Made by a program: the position numbers and the translations under genes
DNA from: Tetrastigma voinierianum
Taxonomy: Eukaryota > Streptophyta > Magnoliopsida > Vitales > Vitaceae
Assembly: GCA_016808115.1 (NCBI GenBank)
Contig: JAEQBH010004117.1
Location: 356,370 to 420,369 of the forward strand
Direction of reading: 5' to 3'
Length of the DNA: 64,000 nt
Shown: piece after piece, positions 25,073-35,400 of the stretch
Layout of the letters: each line of letters starts with the position of its first letter
Numbering within the stretch: position 1 is the first letter of the stretch
Notes under the pieces: model-generated
Databases searched by the model: none
Seen by the model: only the letters and a program-made list of their open reading frames with translations
What the model was told of the DNA's origin: nothing

Positions 25073-25571
25073 TATTACTATACAAATATATCAGATTAAA
25101 TTCGATCGTTATAAGAAAAATATCTTTAGATTAAAAATATAGCAGATTAAGTTTAATTATATTTTTTTAATAAAAAAGCATTTAATTATTAAATGGCGCG
25201 TTTTAGCGCTCTGGGTGGAGCGAAAAAATGTTGAAGTCTTGCAGCAATGACCAGGGTTGCGAAAATGGCGTTTAATGTTTTGCTGGCTGCATTAGGTTGC
25301 TCTTACTTCTCACCCACATCTGATTTTTTCACTTTTCCAAAGTGGATTGTTTTTTTTCTGGTGTTGGGTTTTGGTTACTTTTGGAGATGCCCTTCTTATC
25401 TCTCTCTTGTATGGTAGTTTTTTAACAGTAAAGCCAACATGTGGTCCTCTGCATGCTGTATCTTCTCCCCTGCAAGTTCCATCTGTTAGTTCCATTTTTT
25501 CTTTGTTGAAAAATTTCTCTGATAAATTTTATAGAAAATTTTAATAGGTATGTTAGATTTCCAAGTTTATC

Positions 25572-26095
25572 TGCTAATTTTGTTTGGGAAATGTCATTTT
25601 TCCTTCTTATTTGCATTTTACTCTACTGTTGGAAGGATGATGACTGTAACCCACCCAAATTACTGAAGTTATTATAGTCGTAAAGGTTGGTCGAAATCTT
25701 CTCTAGTCTAATTAATCATCCTTTTTCTTGCAGATAAATTCATATTCAATTTTCTTTTTCTCTCTTTTGAAAGTAATTGAACATGGGTTTCGACCCATTT
25801 CTGATTTCATGTGATTGCAGTTGGAAAGTTGCTAATTTTGTTTGGGAAATGTCATTTTTCGTTCTTATTTACTCTACTGTTGGAAGGATGATGACAGTAG
25901 CCCACCCAAATTAATAAAGTTATTATAGTCGTAAAGGTTGGTCTAAATTTTCTCTAATCTAATCATCCTCTTTATAAGAGTACATGGCAGATAAATTCAT
26001 GTTCAAATTTCTTTTTCTCTCACTTTGGAAGTAATTAAACATGGGTTTCCATCCATTTGTGATTTCATGTGATTGCAGTTGAAAAGTTGCTAGTG
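25572..26095 (+). repeat. Tandem duplication, two units of about 262 bp, in the 5' region of a host gene
   Basis: Unit 1 starts GCTAATTTTGTTTGGGAAATG at about 25572 and unit 2 restarts with the same phrase at about 25832. The order of landmarks is kept: ACTGTTGGAAGGATGATGAC, GTTATTATAGTCGTAAAGG, GGCAGATAAATTCAT, ATGTGATTGCAGTTG. Each unit carries acceptor-like TTGCAG sites, so the duplication probably lies in a 5' UTR or its intron. Confidence 0.9.
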
Positions 26096-26183
26096 GGTTT
26101 TTTCTTTGTCATGGAATTTCAGTGAAAATCTTTCTCTCTCTTGATTTCATTTGTGGGTTGATTTTGAAGAGTTGTGGGAAGAA

Positions 26184-26403
26184 ATGGAGGCACCAAGTCA
26201 GAAGAGTCTCGAGAAAGTTCTTTCTCAGAGAGCTCTGCAAATGAGTAGCTCATTTCCATGTCAAATTTGTGTGGTGGGTTTGCTCTGTGGCGTTTGTCTC
26301 ACCAGTTTGTTTCTGGCTGCTCTCACTTCAATTGGTACTTTTGAATTTGGGGTCTTCTCATTTTCTGGATTTTCAACCATGAATTCCACTACACAGATGA
26401 TCA
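26184..26403 (+). CDS. First coding exon of a host membrane-protein gene (rest not found)
   Basis: ATG at 26184 opens MEAPSQKSLEKVLSQRALQM, a basic amphipathic lead, followed by CQICVVGLLCGVCLTSLFLAALTS, a clear single membrane segment with several cysteines, then GTFEFGVFSFSGFS. The exon ends ATGATCA|GTAAGTGG, a near-perfect plant donor at 26404, after 73 codons plus one base. The layout (short cytosolic tail, one anchor near the N-terminus) suits a type II membrane protein such as a Golgi-resident enzyme, but I do not recognise the family for certain. An upstream in-frame ATG at 26151 is possible; 26184 is preferred because the basic lead starts there. No downstream exon is recognisable: retroelement DNA begins at 27480 and continues to the window end. 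Confidence 0.6.
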
Positions 26404-26815
26404 GTAAGTGGGTTTTTTTTTTTTCTTGATTTATATTCTTCCAATTGTTGTAAATTTTGCTCTGCAATTTCTATCTTTCATGGGCAATCAGTTCCCTTTT
26501 ACTCTGTCTGCCTTAGATGCTCATCTGTTTTTCCTATTCTTTCTCTTCATTTATTTTTAATTTTTTTTTGCTCTTGGGGATAACAATGGAAGAGAGAAAG
26601 CTGATGATCAGTAAGTGGGTATTTTTTTTTCTTGATTTATATTCTTATATTCTTCAATTATTTGCTAATTTTGGTCTGCACTTTCTATCTTTCATGGGCA
26701 ATTAATTAATTTAATTTCCTTCTACTCTGCCTGCATTAGATGTTTATCTGTTTTTCCTCTTCTTTATTTTTTTGCTCTTGTGGTTAACAATGGAAGAGAG
26801 AAAGCTGAGAACATG
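26395..26815 (+). repeat. Tandem duplication, two units of about 205 bp, copying the exon's splice donor
   Basis: GATGATCAGTAAGTGGGT with the following T-run occurs at about 26397 and again at about 26603. Both copies continue with TTGATTTATATTCTT, TTTCTATCTTTCATGGGCAA and AACAATGGAAGAGAGAAAGCTGA. The second copy therefore contains a perfect duplicate of the donor of the exon ending at 26403. Confidence 0.85.
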
Positions 26816-27159
26816 CTTAGAAAAATTATGGAAAATACCTTCAAAATATAAAAATAAGCTATCAAATTTTATACTGAAATTTGGAATTTAGGCTATCCTA
26901 TAAAGGAAAAGTCATTTCCATGATGGAAATTCAGGATTAAGAAAGCATGACGAGCTTTGAGGAAAGGGTGTGCTTGAAGCAATTTCAAGCCATTTCCATG
27001 GTTTTTTTTTTTTTTTTTTAAATTTAGAAGCCATGATGATAGCAATTAAAAAGTTATTTACTTTAACAGGACTGATTAATCTGAACTGGGTTGAACCTTT
27101 GAGATATCTTTGGAAATATTTGGCAATGATTAAGTCAAAAGTTAATTACTCTTCTTAAG

Positions 27160-27479
27160 GCTTCGTTTGGAGCACCGAAAATATTAGGGAAAGGAAAAAA
27201 ATTCTTGGGAGAATGATTTTTAAGTAATTTAGTTCGCTTTGATATAAAATATAAAAGAAAATCAAATATAATCAAAATTTCTCTCCCTTAAAGTAATCCC
27301 GAAAAAATGAGATAAGTTGTTGTGTTGAGTTTAAAGTTGCCATAACTAGGTCCATCATGGTTCAGTAATTCATATAATTTTGTATTTGGGTAAATTGAAA
27401 CTCTGGCTGGCGCTTCATTTGTTAAAGACTATTAAAGGCATGATATTCGTAGTAAGCTGAATGCTACGTCTTGAGGCTT
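27160..27479. other. Short non-coding stretch, possible MITE remnant
   Basis: Begins 'ggcttcgtttggagcaccgaaaat', a phrase like those at the ends of common plant MITEs; a related phrase (CTGTTTGGTTGCTGAGAAAAT) lies in intron 1 of the JASON-like gene near 2932. No matching opposite end was found. Confidence 0.35.
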
Positions 27480-29744
27480 TGTGAAGCACCGTAATTTTTA
27501 CGAAAATGAGTAAAATTGTAATTTCGTCAATCAGAAATTTTCTAGATCTCGGATGACAAAACGAGCAGATTTGGAATCGATGCCATGAATCACATTCTGC
27601 GTCGAATTTCGTTGAATTAAGGGACGGTTGGAATTTGGCGTTTCGAGACATTTGGGTGTCGGGTCTTTATTATAACGAACTTTGTGAAGGCGTGTGATGT
27701 GTGAAAAGTCGCTCTTTACGTGTCTTAAAGTATGACGCGTGTTGCGTGGTAGTGAGATGATGGAAATGAATGGGCAGAATTAAGTCGAGAGTGTCGAAAG
27801 GCCTTTTAAGTCGAATAGTTTAAAATGGATAATGTGATGAAAATTATTGAAAGAAAAGAGATAAATTCGAGCAGAAATGTACTCCGTTGGCAAAAATATG
27901 GAATTAGGGGTGAGAATAAGTTTTAGAGAGAGAAAGTGTGAAACATCTGCAGATTTACCATTTATCGGATGAGTCGGTTACCGTCGAATGAAAGCAAAGT
28001 TGTTACGCGAGGGGCTGCGCGTGGGCGGAACAAATCCCCAAGAGGTAGGGATCTTTTCGCACCTTACTTTATTCTTTGGCTAAAAGGTATTTTAATGGAT
28101 GGGGGATTTGTTGAGGGCTGGATGGCGGGTGTTTTGAATACCGAAATCTTTGAGCCCAGAGTGGAAATGCGTGTGTGGCCGTGAGCGATCTTTGGCTGGG
28201 TTTATTTGTTCGCGTGATATGTTGTGTGGTTTTTGTATTGTTGGGTGATTGAAATGGTGCTTGGATTGTTATTAGCCCGTGTGAGCTAATTTTGAGTGTT
28301 ATTGATTGTGAATTGAATAACATGAATTATATGAATTAATTTTTGTTAATATATCGTATAATATATAATGCGTAATCGTTTTAAATGGCGTAATCACGTT
28401 TCATATCTGTTAGAGCATACTAGATGGTAGGTGTGAGTCATGATGAAAAAAAATGAAGAAAATTGAAAGCGATTTGTGAAGGAATTTCAAGGAAGATTTT
28501 AGAAAATTGCATGGAGAGTGGTGACAGGTTCATATCGGAGGCAGGCCCACGTGATTGTTCGAAAAGAATTATCCAACCATGATTCGCCTTCGGAGGGTAG
28601 TCGATATCTGCAAGAGCTTCAGTGTAAGATTGTGTTTCGAGCAAAACTTATTTTGAGCTTGTATTTTGTTCGCATTTGGCTTAGGCATGTGGGGAGTTGG
28701 TGAGGACTCGAGGCGTGAGATTGGATAATAGACGTTAGTAGGATTATGTATTTGCTTAAGTGTGATTGTTTGCCGTAGCGGTATGGCTTAGGTGAAATGC
28801 TTGTGTAGGAAATTATCATTCTTTGGGCATTGCTCATCTTGTCGAGGGATCATTATTTCAGGTACAGGGAGTGTACAGGAAGACGGTGCTCACTAGAGGC
28901 CGCGTTTGAGAAAAAAGCCGACATGGGGCTTTGGTAGATACTTTTGTATAACATGTATTAGAAATTGTACATTTTAATATATGTTTGAATTAAGAGTGAC
29001 TTATTAACTTTTGAACCATGTAATATAGTTGGTTGGGATATATTTTGGTGAGTAATGATGTATGTTACGAAGTGGTCGTTTTAACTTACCGTGTATTAGA
29101 TGCCATGTGTGAGACATAGATCCATGATTGGTGGATTAACGAGACACCATGGGATTTGGGGCGTCTCAGCTTGGTACCAGAGCCTAGGTTTATAAATACC
29201 TAGAGCTAGATGTTAGGTATACGATTTACCTAGGACTTGATAGGAAACGGGTTAGATCATGCATCCATTGTGCATTTTGATGATATTGTGATGTTTGATT
29301 GAATTGTGTGCTTATATACTTGGTGAATAGCATAAGAGAAAATGTTGAACACTAGGGTTGAGAAAATAAAAACCTTAGGGGTTTAGTTTGAGAAAAAGTT
29401 GTGTGAGAATTTTTGGGTAGAATGAATTAGGAAATAAACGTAAAAAAATAAAATTTACGAGCCGGTTGCTCAGGTTTTAAGCAAGAACAAGTTAGGTTTG
29501 TGAAGTGCAGGAAATTATTCCAGTTTTTGCACAAGGAAAGGGGTTAAAATTTAACTCATAAAAATTTTGAGTTGTATGGATAGCAGTGTTCAAGCTACTG
29601 CATCTATGGAGTAGGCCCCAGGAGGCTGCAGAGAAAGAAGAAAAAAAAGAAATTGTGTTGAGGAAAATTTTTTACGAGGTTTACGAGTGTGTAAAACGGG
29701 GAAAAAAATTTAAAATAAATATTTTAGGATTCTACTAGAAAATG

Positions 29745-29749
<5 letters not shown>
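27480..29749 (+). mobile_element. Ty3/gypsy 5' LTR (27480-29168), primer-binding site and start of the internal region
   Basis: The LTR starts TGTGAAGCACCGTAATTTTT and ends GGGGCGTCTCA at 29168 (1689 bp). Two bases later comes the primer-binding site. The LTR is related to those at 4470-10164 (shared order of phrases such as 'ttctagatctcggatgacaaaacg' and 'gatatattttggtgagtaatgat'). The internal region is only about 570 bp before an (AT)n tract and viral DNA begin; no gag is recognisable. It is a truncated 5' half. Confidence 0.8.
29172..29183 (+). other. Gypsy primer-binding site, initiator tRNA-Met type
   Basis: TGGTACCAGAGC lies 2-3 nt after the LTR end. It differs by one base from TGGTATCAGAGC, the complement of the plant initiator tRNA-Met 3' end used to prime minus-strand synthesis. 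Confidence 0.85.

Positions 29750-29796
<47 letters not shown>
29750..29796. repeat. (AT)n microsatellite at the left border of pararetrovirus block 1
   Basis: About 23 AT units. Viral sequence begins immediately after it. A second (AT)n tract marks the opposite border at 39803. Confidence 0.95.
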
Positions 29797-29798
<2 letters not shown>

Positions 29799-29803
29799 AA
29801 AAG

Positions 29804-30000
29804 TTGAAAATGACAATAATATTTATTATCAGAGATTTAGATTCAGATTCAGTTTATATTATGATATATAGATTCAGCATCGACAGAGAAAACTTAGAAA
29901 TACAGGAGGAAAACGATTATTTAGAAGATTATGGTTGTGAACTTATGGATGTAGACAATTACTATTCGGACCAGGAATACTGGTTTGAAGGAGACGATTA
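29804..30000 (+). pseudogene. Pararetroviral small acidic ORF (block 1 left arm), about 65 codons
   Basis: A short, strongly acidic ORF rich in Asp, Glu and Tyr; its stop (TAA) is followed at once by the ATG of the coat-protein ORF at 30001. In block 2 the matching junction is TAG then ATG (41619-41624). Direct abutment suggests coupled translation or reinitiation. Function unknown; a copy in reverse is at 39341-39535. This is one of the few EPRV ORFs here without an internal stop. Confidence 0.6.
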
Positions 30001-31290
30001 AATGGATTTAAAGTATGCTTCAGATAGTGATTTAGAGATTTTTAGTAAAACTTTTGAAATATTAAATATCTTGCGTGTAATTTAAAATGGAAAATCCAAT
30101 GATTGAGCGACAAGCTACTTGGCCCGACCACAACCAGAAGCAGCCTGATGGATATTAGAATCTTCAGAAGATTTAGGCCTGGGGTATTCCACAGACACCA
30201 ATTGCTGGGGAACAACTATGTCCATGAATCAGAGTAAAACAAGAATATGATTCACCAATGGATGTCGATTAAGACCCGGAAAGGTATAAGCCATTTGGAA
30301 TATATACAGATTTGGATTGTAACGGATATATCTTCCACCCTAGATAGATGAAACATCCTTCAGTGGCACTAAATTAATAAATAGGATGTGTCCTTGATGA
30401 CGGAAAAAGATACATAGGAATGACAATGATTAAATCTGCTTCATAGTATTGGCAAAACCTGCGAGCAGAAACAAAAGCTGAAGCCTTATACGGTGAAAAC
30501 ATTAACGACATTGTAACAAAAGTCGTACACCTTTTAAGGATTGAATTCCTAGGAGAAGGATACATCGATAGAGATTCTCCGCAATATGCGGAAAAATATG
30601 TTCATGCCTTGTTAAATTTAGAATTAAACGATATCTGTCTACTAGACAAATATATTTGTGTTTTCCAAGATTATTATTATCATATATATGGAAAGATTGG
30701 TACAGACACCATGTACCTAAATATGTTTTATTCAAAGATTCCAGATCCATGGGGATCTGCTCTAACTCGTGATTATCCATTTGTCAATTCAGACACTTTA
30801 GGGAGAAGGATTTCATTTCTAAAAGAAAGATTAAGTGAATGGTGTCATCAAGCATATTTGATTAAGAAAGCTAAAATGATTAGGAAAGAAAATGTTCTCT
30901 GTTGTAGAGGCAGCCAGTTTGATTCTTGTAATAGAGATTGAAAAACCTTATGTTCCCAAACAAAAGAAATTAAATAGAAGATTTCCAAATAGAGGTCTAA
31001 ACCAATTCCCAAATAGATTTGGTCGAAGAAGATATTTTATAAGAAGAAGACCTAGATATTTTAGGAGAAATTGGAACAATAATCCGATTAGAAGAAGAAC
31101 GATTTATAAGAAAAACCCTAATCAGGCAAAAGAATGTAGATGTTATGCTTGCAATCAGATTTGACATTACGCAAATGAATGTCCAAATAAATTTAATAAA
31201 AAGAAGATTGAGATAGATAATGATATTGAAAAAATGATTAATCAAGAAGATTTTATTCAAGTTAGAAAACTTGAAGATTTAGATGACCTC
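30001..31290 (+). pseudogene. Pararetroviral coat protein (block 1 left arm), broken
   Basis: Starts at the ATG touching the acidic ORF. The body (about 30370-30950) matches the same region in blocks 2 and 3 and carries the LNDICLLDKYICVFQDYYYH segment. It is followed by a basic Arg-Lys-rich tract (30950-31120) and a zinc knuckle CRCYACNQI...HYANEC (C-x2-C-x4-H-x4-C) at about 31135-31190. Coat protein assembles the icosahedral shell and binds nucleic acid through the basic tract and knuckle. Defects: frameshifts near 30065, 30940 and elsewhere, and the knuckle Gly before His is a TGA stop (31162-31164). Confidence 0.85.
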
Positions 31291-31319
31291 TGATGTCACA
31301 GTGATTCGATTTATGAGCG

Positions 31320-31990
31320 ATTAAAAGCAGTTATGATTATTTAGAAGACTTAGATTATACGAAGAAGATGATGAAATTATTGATAATCGATTGTTGATTA
31401 GAAAGTTTAGGAGATTTTCTCAAGATATTTTGTTTCGATAATTCGACTATTTAAAAAAGATTAAAACACGATTCACCGTTATAGCGAATGTCGAGTTACT
31501 TGAGAAAATTATGGGAAAATTTTGGATTAAGAAAAAAAATTATGTATTATGGATTAAGCCTAAAAGAAAAAGCTTTAAATATTGAAGTAACCTCAAATAA
31601 GATTGAAATTCCTCTATTAGAAAAAAAGGAATTGATTCAAAGGATTTCAAAGATTAATGAAAAAGATCGATGTAAGATTGGATGGTTATATTGGATCCGT
31701 ACAAATGATTAATCGCCTTGACATTTAGAGAAGGAATTGTCTGCAATAGATTTAGCACTCTTAGATAATAGGATTATCAATAAAAAAGAAGCCATTTTAG
31801 GATTAATCAGAGGAAACCTTAAATACCAGAAATTAATATTCAATATCTATCCAAAAATAGCTTACAACCTTGCAGATAAAGATTTTGTTGAACCCTAGCT
31901 GATTCAAGATTTTAAAGGCAAGATTTTATGAGAGAAGGAAATAAACCTTACTCTATAACTTATAAGATTGCGTATGCCTTATCAAATCAC
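31320..31990 (+). pseudogene. Pararetroviral movement protein (30K family), block 1 left arm, broken
   Basis: Pieces in order: LGDFSQ-like start, KLWENFGLRKK, YYGLSLKEKALNIEV, IPLLEKKELIQRIS, then a broken IGSVQ, LALLDNRIINKKEAILG and YPKIAYNLADKDFVE. This order, with the LxDxRI motif, identifies the 30K movement-protein fold that widens plasmodesmata. Frameshifts and a stop at about 31710 break it. It follows the coat domain as in cavemo- and solendoviruses, where one ORF carries both. Confidence 0.8.
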
Positions 31991-32003
31991 AGCATCATAT
32001 TGA

Positions 32004-32612
32004 GTGTTTCTTTCGAAAAGATTATATAGATTTACCACTTATTATTTCTTGATATTGGGCCAGTCACATCCGCTCAAAACGTCTAGTATCGGTTTGAAAA
32101 TGATTTTTAACGTATGGGAGATAAGCAAATACCTAGATTATGGACCAGCTTGTTCTAGTTCTAGATTTACACTTACAAATGATCTAATTCATCCAAGAAT
32201 AACATTCAAAACACTTGAACAAACAAAAAAGATTACAAATTACAAGATTAAGGGAGAATATTTTAATGGCCATGACTGGCAAAAGATTGATATTTTGATT
32301 GATACTGGAGCCTCATCCAGTTATATATCCAAAAGTCTAACTTTTATGTTAGAATTAAATGATTTAAATGAACCGATTACTTATATCAATTTTAATGGTG
32401 AAAAATTTTGTGTAACAAAATTCTGCGATGTTATACTTCGATTAAATACTCAAGAGATTAAACTACCATTAATGGTTGAAGATGAAGGAAAAAATGATAC
32501 GATTAGTATAATGCTAGGGATGACTTTCCTTGAAAAGTGCAAGCCTTGGCAGATTACATCTGAACACTTAATGATTACACTTAATCAAAATAAGATTATC
32601 ATTCCTAAATGA
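32004..32612 (+). pseudogene. Retropepsin-like domain upstream of pol (block 1 left arm)
   Basis: A 202-codon open stretch; its second half is the domain proper. It has ILIDTGASSSYIS (about 32295-32335, active-site DTG), a middle beta-rich part, and ISIMLGMTFLEKCKP (about 32505-32545), which corresponds to the second conserved I-LG-x-F-L strand of retropepsins. It ends at the TGA overlapping the pol ATG. The first half (to about 32160) is movement-protein tail in a shifted frame. A separate canonical protease follows in pol, so this lineage shows two protease-like domains in a row. Confidence 0.7.
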
Positions 32613-33285
32613 CCAGTCCTTTCTCTATCTACATACTGATTGGATTAACTTATCCTGATTATAAAGTTGAGCCTTTTGCTGCTTACATTGATTCCGGATC
32701 AGGCATCTGTCTTTCTAAATGTTTATTTTCTGAAGAATATAAATACAGTTTACTACTTGTCTGAGGGGGAAAAGATGTTTCAAATCAAAACATTCTCCTT
32801 ACCAAAGGCATCAAACATCCTCGTATTTTGATTAGCAAATATATTGTTAAATTACCTCTTCTCTATTTTCACAATACTGGTTGTGATATACTACTTGGAA
32901 ATAATTTTCTTCAACTTTTTAAAGTGATTATTCAAAATAACATTTCCTATTGTCTTCGATTAAAAACTCCTTGTAACCATTGGATTATTACTCCTCGATT
33001 AGAAATGCCTATTCTTGTAAATTTCCTATTCCTTTTGTCCCTCGCAGCCAGCGTGGTGATTACCCAATTCCATTACCTGTACCAAAAACAGATTTTTCTA
33101 CCCCACTCCTCAAATTAGAATCTAGATTGCTTAGAAGCCTTGATTTTTGTTCTTAGATTAAAACTCGACTTGAATCTCTTTATGTCGAGAACCCTTTACA
33201 ATTTTGGGAAAATAATAAGATTTTTGCACACCTTGACTTAAAAGATTCAAATAAGATTATTAGGGTAAAACCTATGAGACATAAT
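32609..33285 (+). pseudogene. Pararetroviral pol N-terminus: aspartic protease and pre-RT linker (block 1 left arm)
   Basis: The ATG at 32609 overlaps the previous stop as ATGA. The protease active site is read as AAYIDSGSGICLSK (DSG rather than DTG), and the later GCDILLGNNFLQLF is the typical caulimovirid second motif. One stop (TGA, about 32762) and frameshifts after 33118 break it. The sequence ends at the inverted-repeat apex just before RT, so no polymerase is encoded. Confidence 0.8.
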
Positions 33286-33302
33286 TCGTTAACATCAAGC
33301 TC

Positions 33303-35400
33303 ATTATGTCTCATAGGTTTCTACAACAATAACATTTAGTCTTTGAGTCGAAGGTGTGCATAAATGCATTTTCCCAAGAGTGAGGTTCTCGGCATGAGAT
33401 TCAAGTCGGTTACAATGTCAAAGACTATGAGTGAGCAATACGTTTTTAATACCGGTAATGGAGTGGTGTCAGCCGCGACCCAGCTGCGGAACAGAATGAG
33501 AGGGTACGAAGAATAGGCGTGTTTCAATTCCAGGTAATAATCAATATTCTGAAATTTGTCGAAAAACAAAAGTGACACGAATAACCGGCAAGATTGAAAA
33601 AAGTATTCCGTAATATATTGAAAATAGAAGAAGGCTGAACTAACAATATATTGCTAATCAAGCGAAGATGCCTTTGGCTGCGATTTAATATCTTTCACAG
33701 CAAATACGTATGACTCTTCGAGGAAAAGCGAAAGGCGAGGAAATACTGTCGGTATGTAGCGACAAAAAGGCTTGACTTATAATCGAGGATAAAGATAATC
33801 CAGCTCGTATGTAGGCTGAAAGAAAGAGCTGATGGGTAAAGTGATATCTTATTTTGATTAAGTAATCATTAAGTGTTCGATTACAGAGCTTGCACTTTCA
33901 GAAAATCATCCTAACGTACTACTAATAAATATCGGCCTCATCAGTGGTTTAATATCTGATATTTGTCGTATACTTTGTCAGCAGTACGACGCGCAAAACC
34001 ACTGCCATTAGAATGATATGGCGCTCAGTTCATTTAAATCATTTATTCTAACATAAAGTTAGACTTTGAATATATAGCGGATGAGCTCATTCAGCTCAAG
34101 AATATCGATCTTTCAGTCATGACTTGACAAAAATATTGCTCACGTATCTTTGTGATTGCTGTCTTTGTTTGTTCAGAGGTGGGTACGGGCTGTTATTCAG
34201 CTGGATAGATCATTCAGCTAGTGTGAAATCTAGGAAACTAGAAATTTGGCTCTCTAGGCTGACTGGCCCATCTCTTATATCAGTAAAAAATCATTTTCAA
34301 AGCGACTACTAGGCGTTTACGTGAACTGTCAATATCGTGGTATGTCTTTGTAAATACTATTATGATGTAATGACAATAAGGCATACATATTCTTATAAGT
34401 TATGGAAGTAGGCCCACGACCAGTCTCTGCAAATCTTGATGGCGCAAAATCCCAGGTCAAGCAGGTAAAATCTTTTATCTGCAGGTTACAAAGCTATTTT
34501 TGGATAGATATTGAACTATTATTTCTAGTATTTGGGTTTCCTCTACAAAATGACTCTTTTATTGACCAATCCTATTAATAAAATTAACTTCCCTTCTTTA
34601 GTGACTAACTGCTAATGTCATTTGTATTGATCAACATAAATCCATCAATCTACGTCGTCTTTCGTGTCTTTGAAATGCTGAGCTCAGTCTTTTCTGTGAA
34701 AGACTCAATGCTCTTGGCTTGAGGTGCTCAACTGAGCTTTTTCTTCCCAGGCAATCCCACTTAATACATAATTTTTTCTTAATGCTTCTTTCCCATGGTA
34801 CTGTTAAATGCAGTATTCGATTATACTGTCGAGGTTTTTTGTCTTTTTAAATAATTGACTATCAAGCAAAAAATATCTTGGAAGCTCTCTACTTTCAATC
34901 AGCGGAGGGTATCAATAATTTCATCATCTTAGAGTGTCTAAGTCTTTCTAAACATCATAATACATTTGGCTCAGGACCTCATAAACTTAAATCACCAGTA
35001 ATCGCCATCTTCAGAATTTTCTAGCAGGCAAACCTATTATAGCTCATTTTTTCAATATCGTATCTATCTCAATCTTCTTTGTCGAGCTGACTGAGCGTTA
35101 CATTGCAAACAATATTGTGCGATGCCGAGCATACCATCTACATTGCTTTTACTTTGATGGAAACTTTTCTTACTAAATGGGTAACTTCTGGCTCAGTTAT
35201 TCAATTCTCTTTAAAAAATATCGGTCTTCTTCTTATAAAACAACTAACCGACAAATCGCGAGAATGGAACTAGACACTCTGACTAAATCTTCTATTGGTA
35301 ACGATAATTTCAAGTCTCCTAATACGATGTCAGTATTGCCTCTCACGGCGAAGAACATTTCTTTCTAATCTCATTGGCTTTCTGTCAAAATATGCATGAT
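33303..35400 (-). pseudogene. Block 1 right arm, proximal part: pol start, protease-like, movement and coat C-terminus in reverse
   Basis: Landmarks of the left arm reappear as reverse complement and in reverse order: the pre-RT linker (33303-33600), protease-like domain (about 33960-34080), movement protein (about 34390-34880), zinc knuckle (about 35100-35150), Arg-rich tract (about 35215-35250) and coat end (35345-35395). Identity is lower than between left arms, with many small indels and no usable ORF. Confidence 0.8.

Larger units (their letters stand above)
21358..25302 (+). mobile_element. PIF/Harbinger DNA transposon, full length (3945 bp), decayed
   Basis: The ends are GAGCAACTCC and, at the other side, GGTTGCTC, which form short terminal inverted repeats (GAGCAAC-C). 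They are flanked by a TTA duplication at 21355-21357 and 25303-25305, the 3-bp TWA target duplication typical of PIF/Harbinger. Inside are the two genes of autonomous members: a Myb/SANT-like ORF1 on plus and a DDE transposase on minus, facing each other. Both are broken. Confidence 0.85.
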
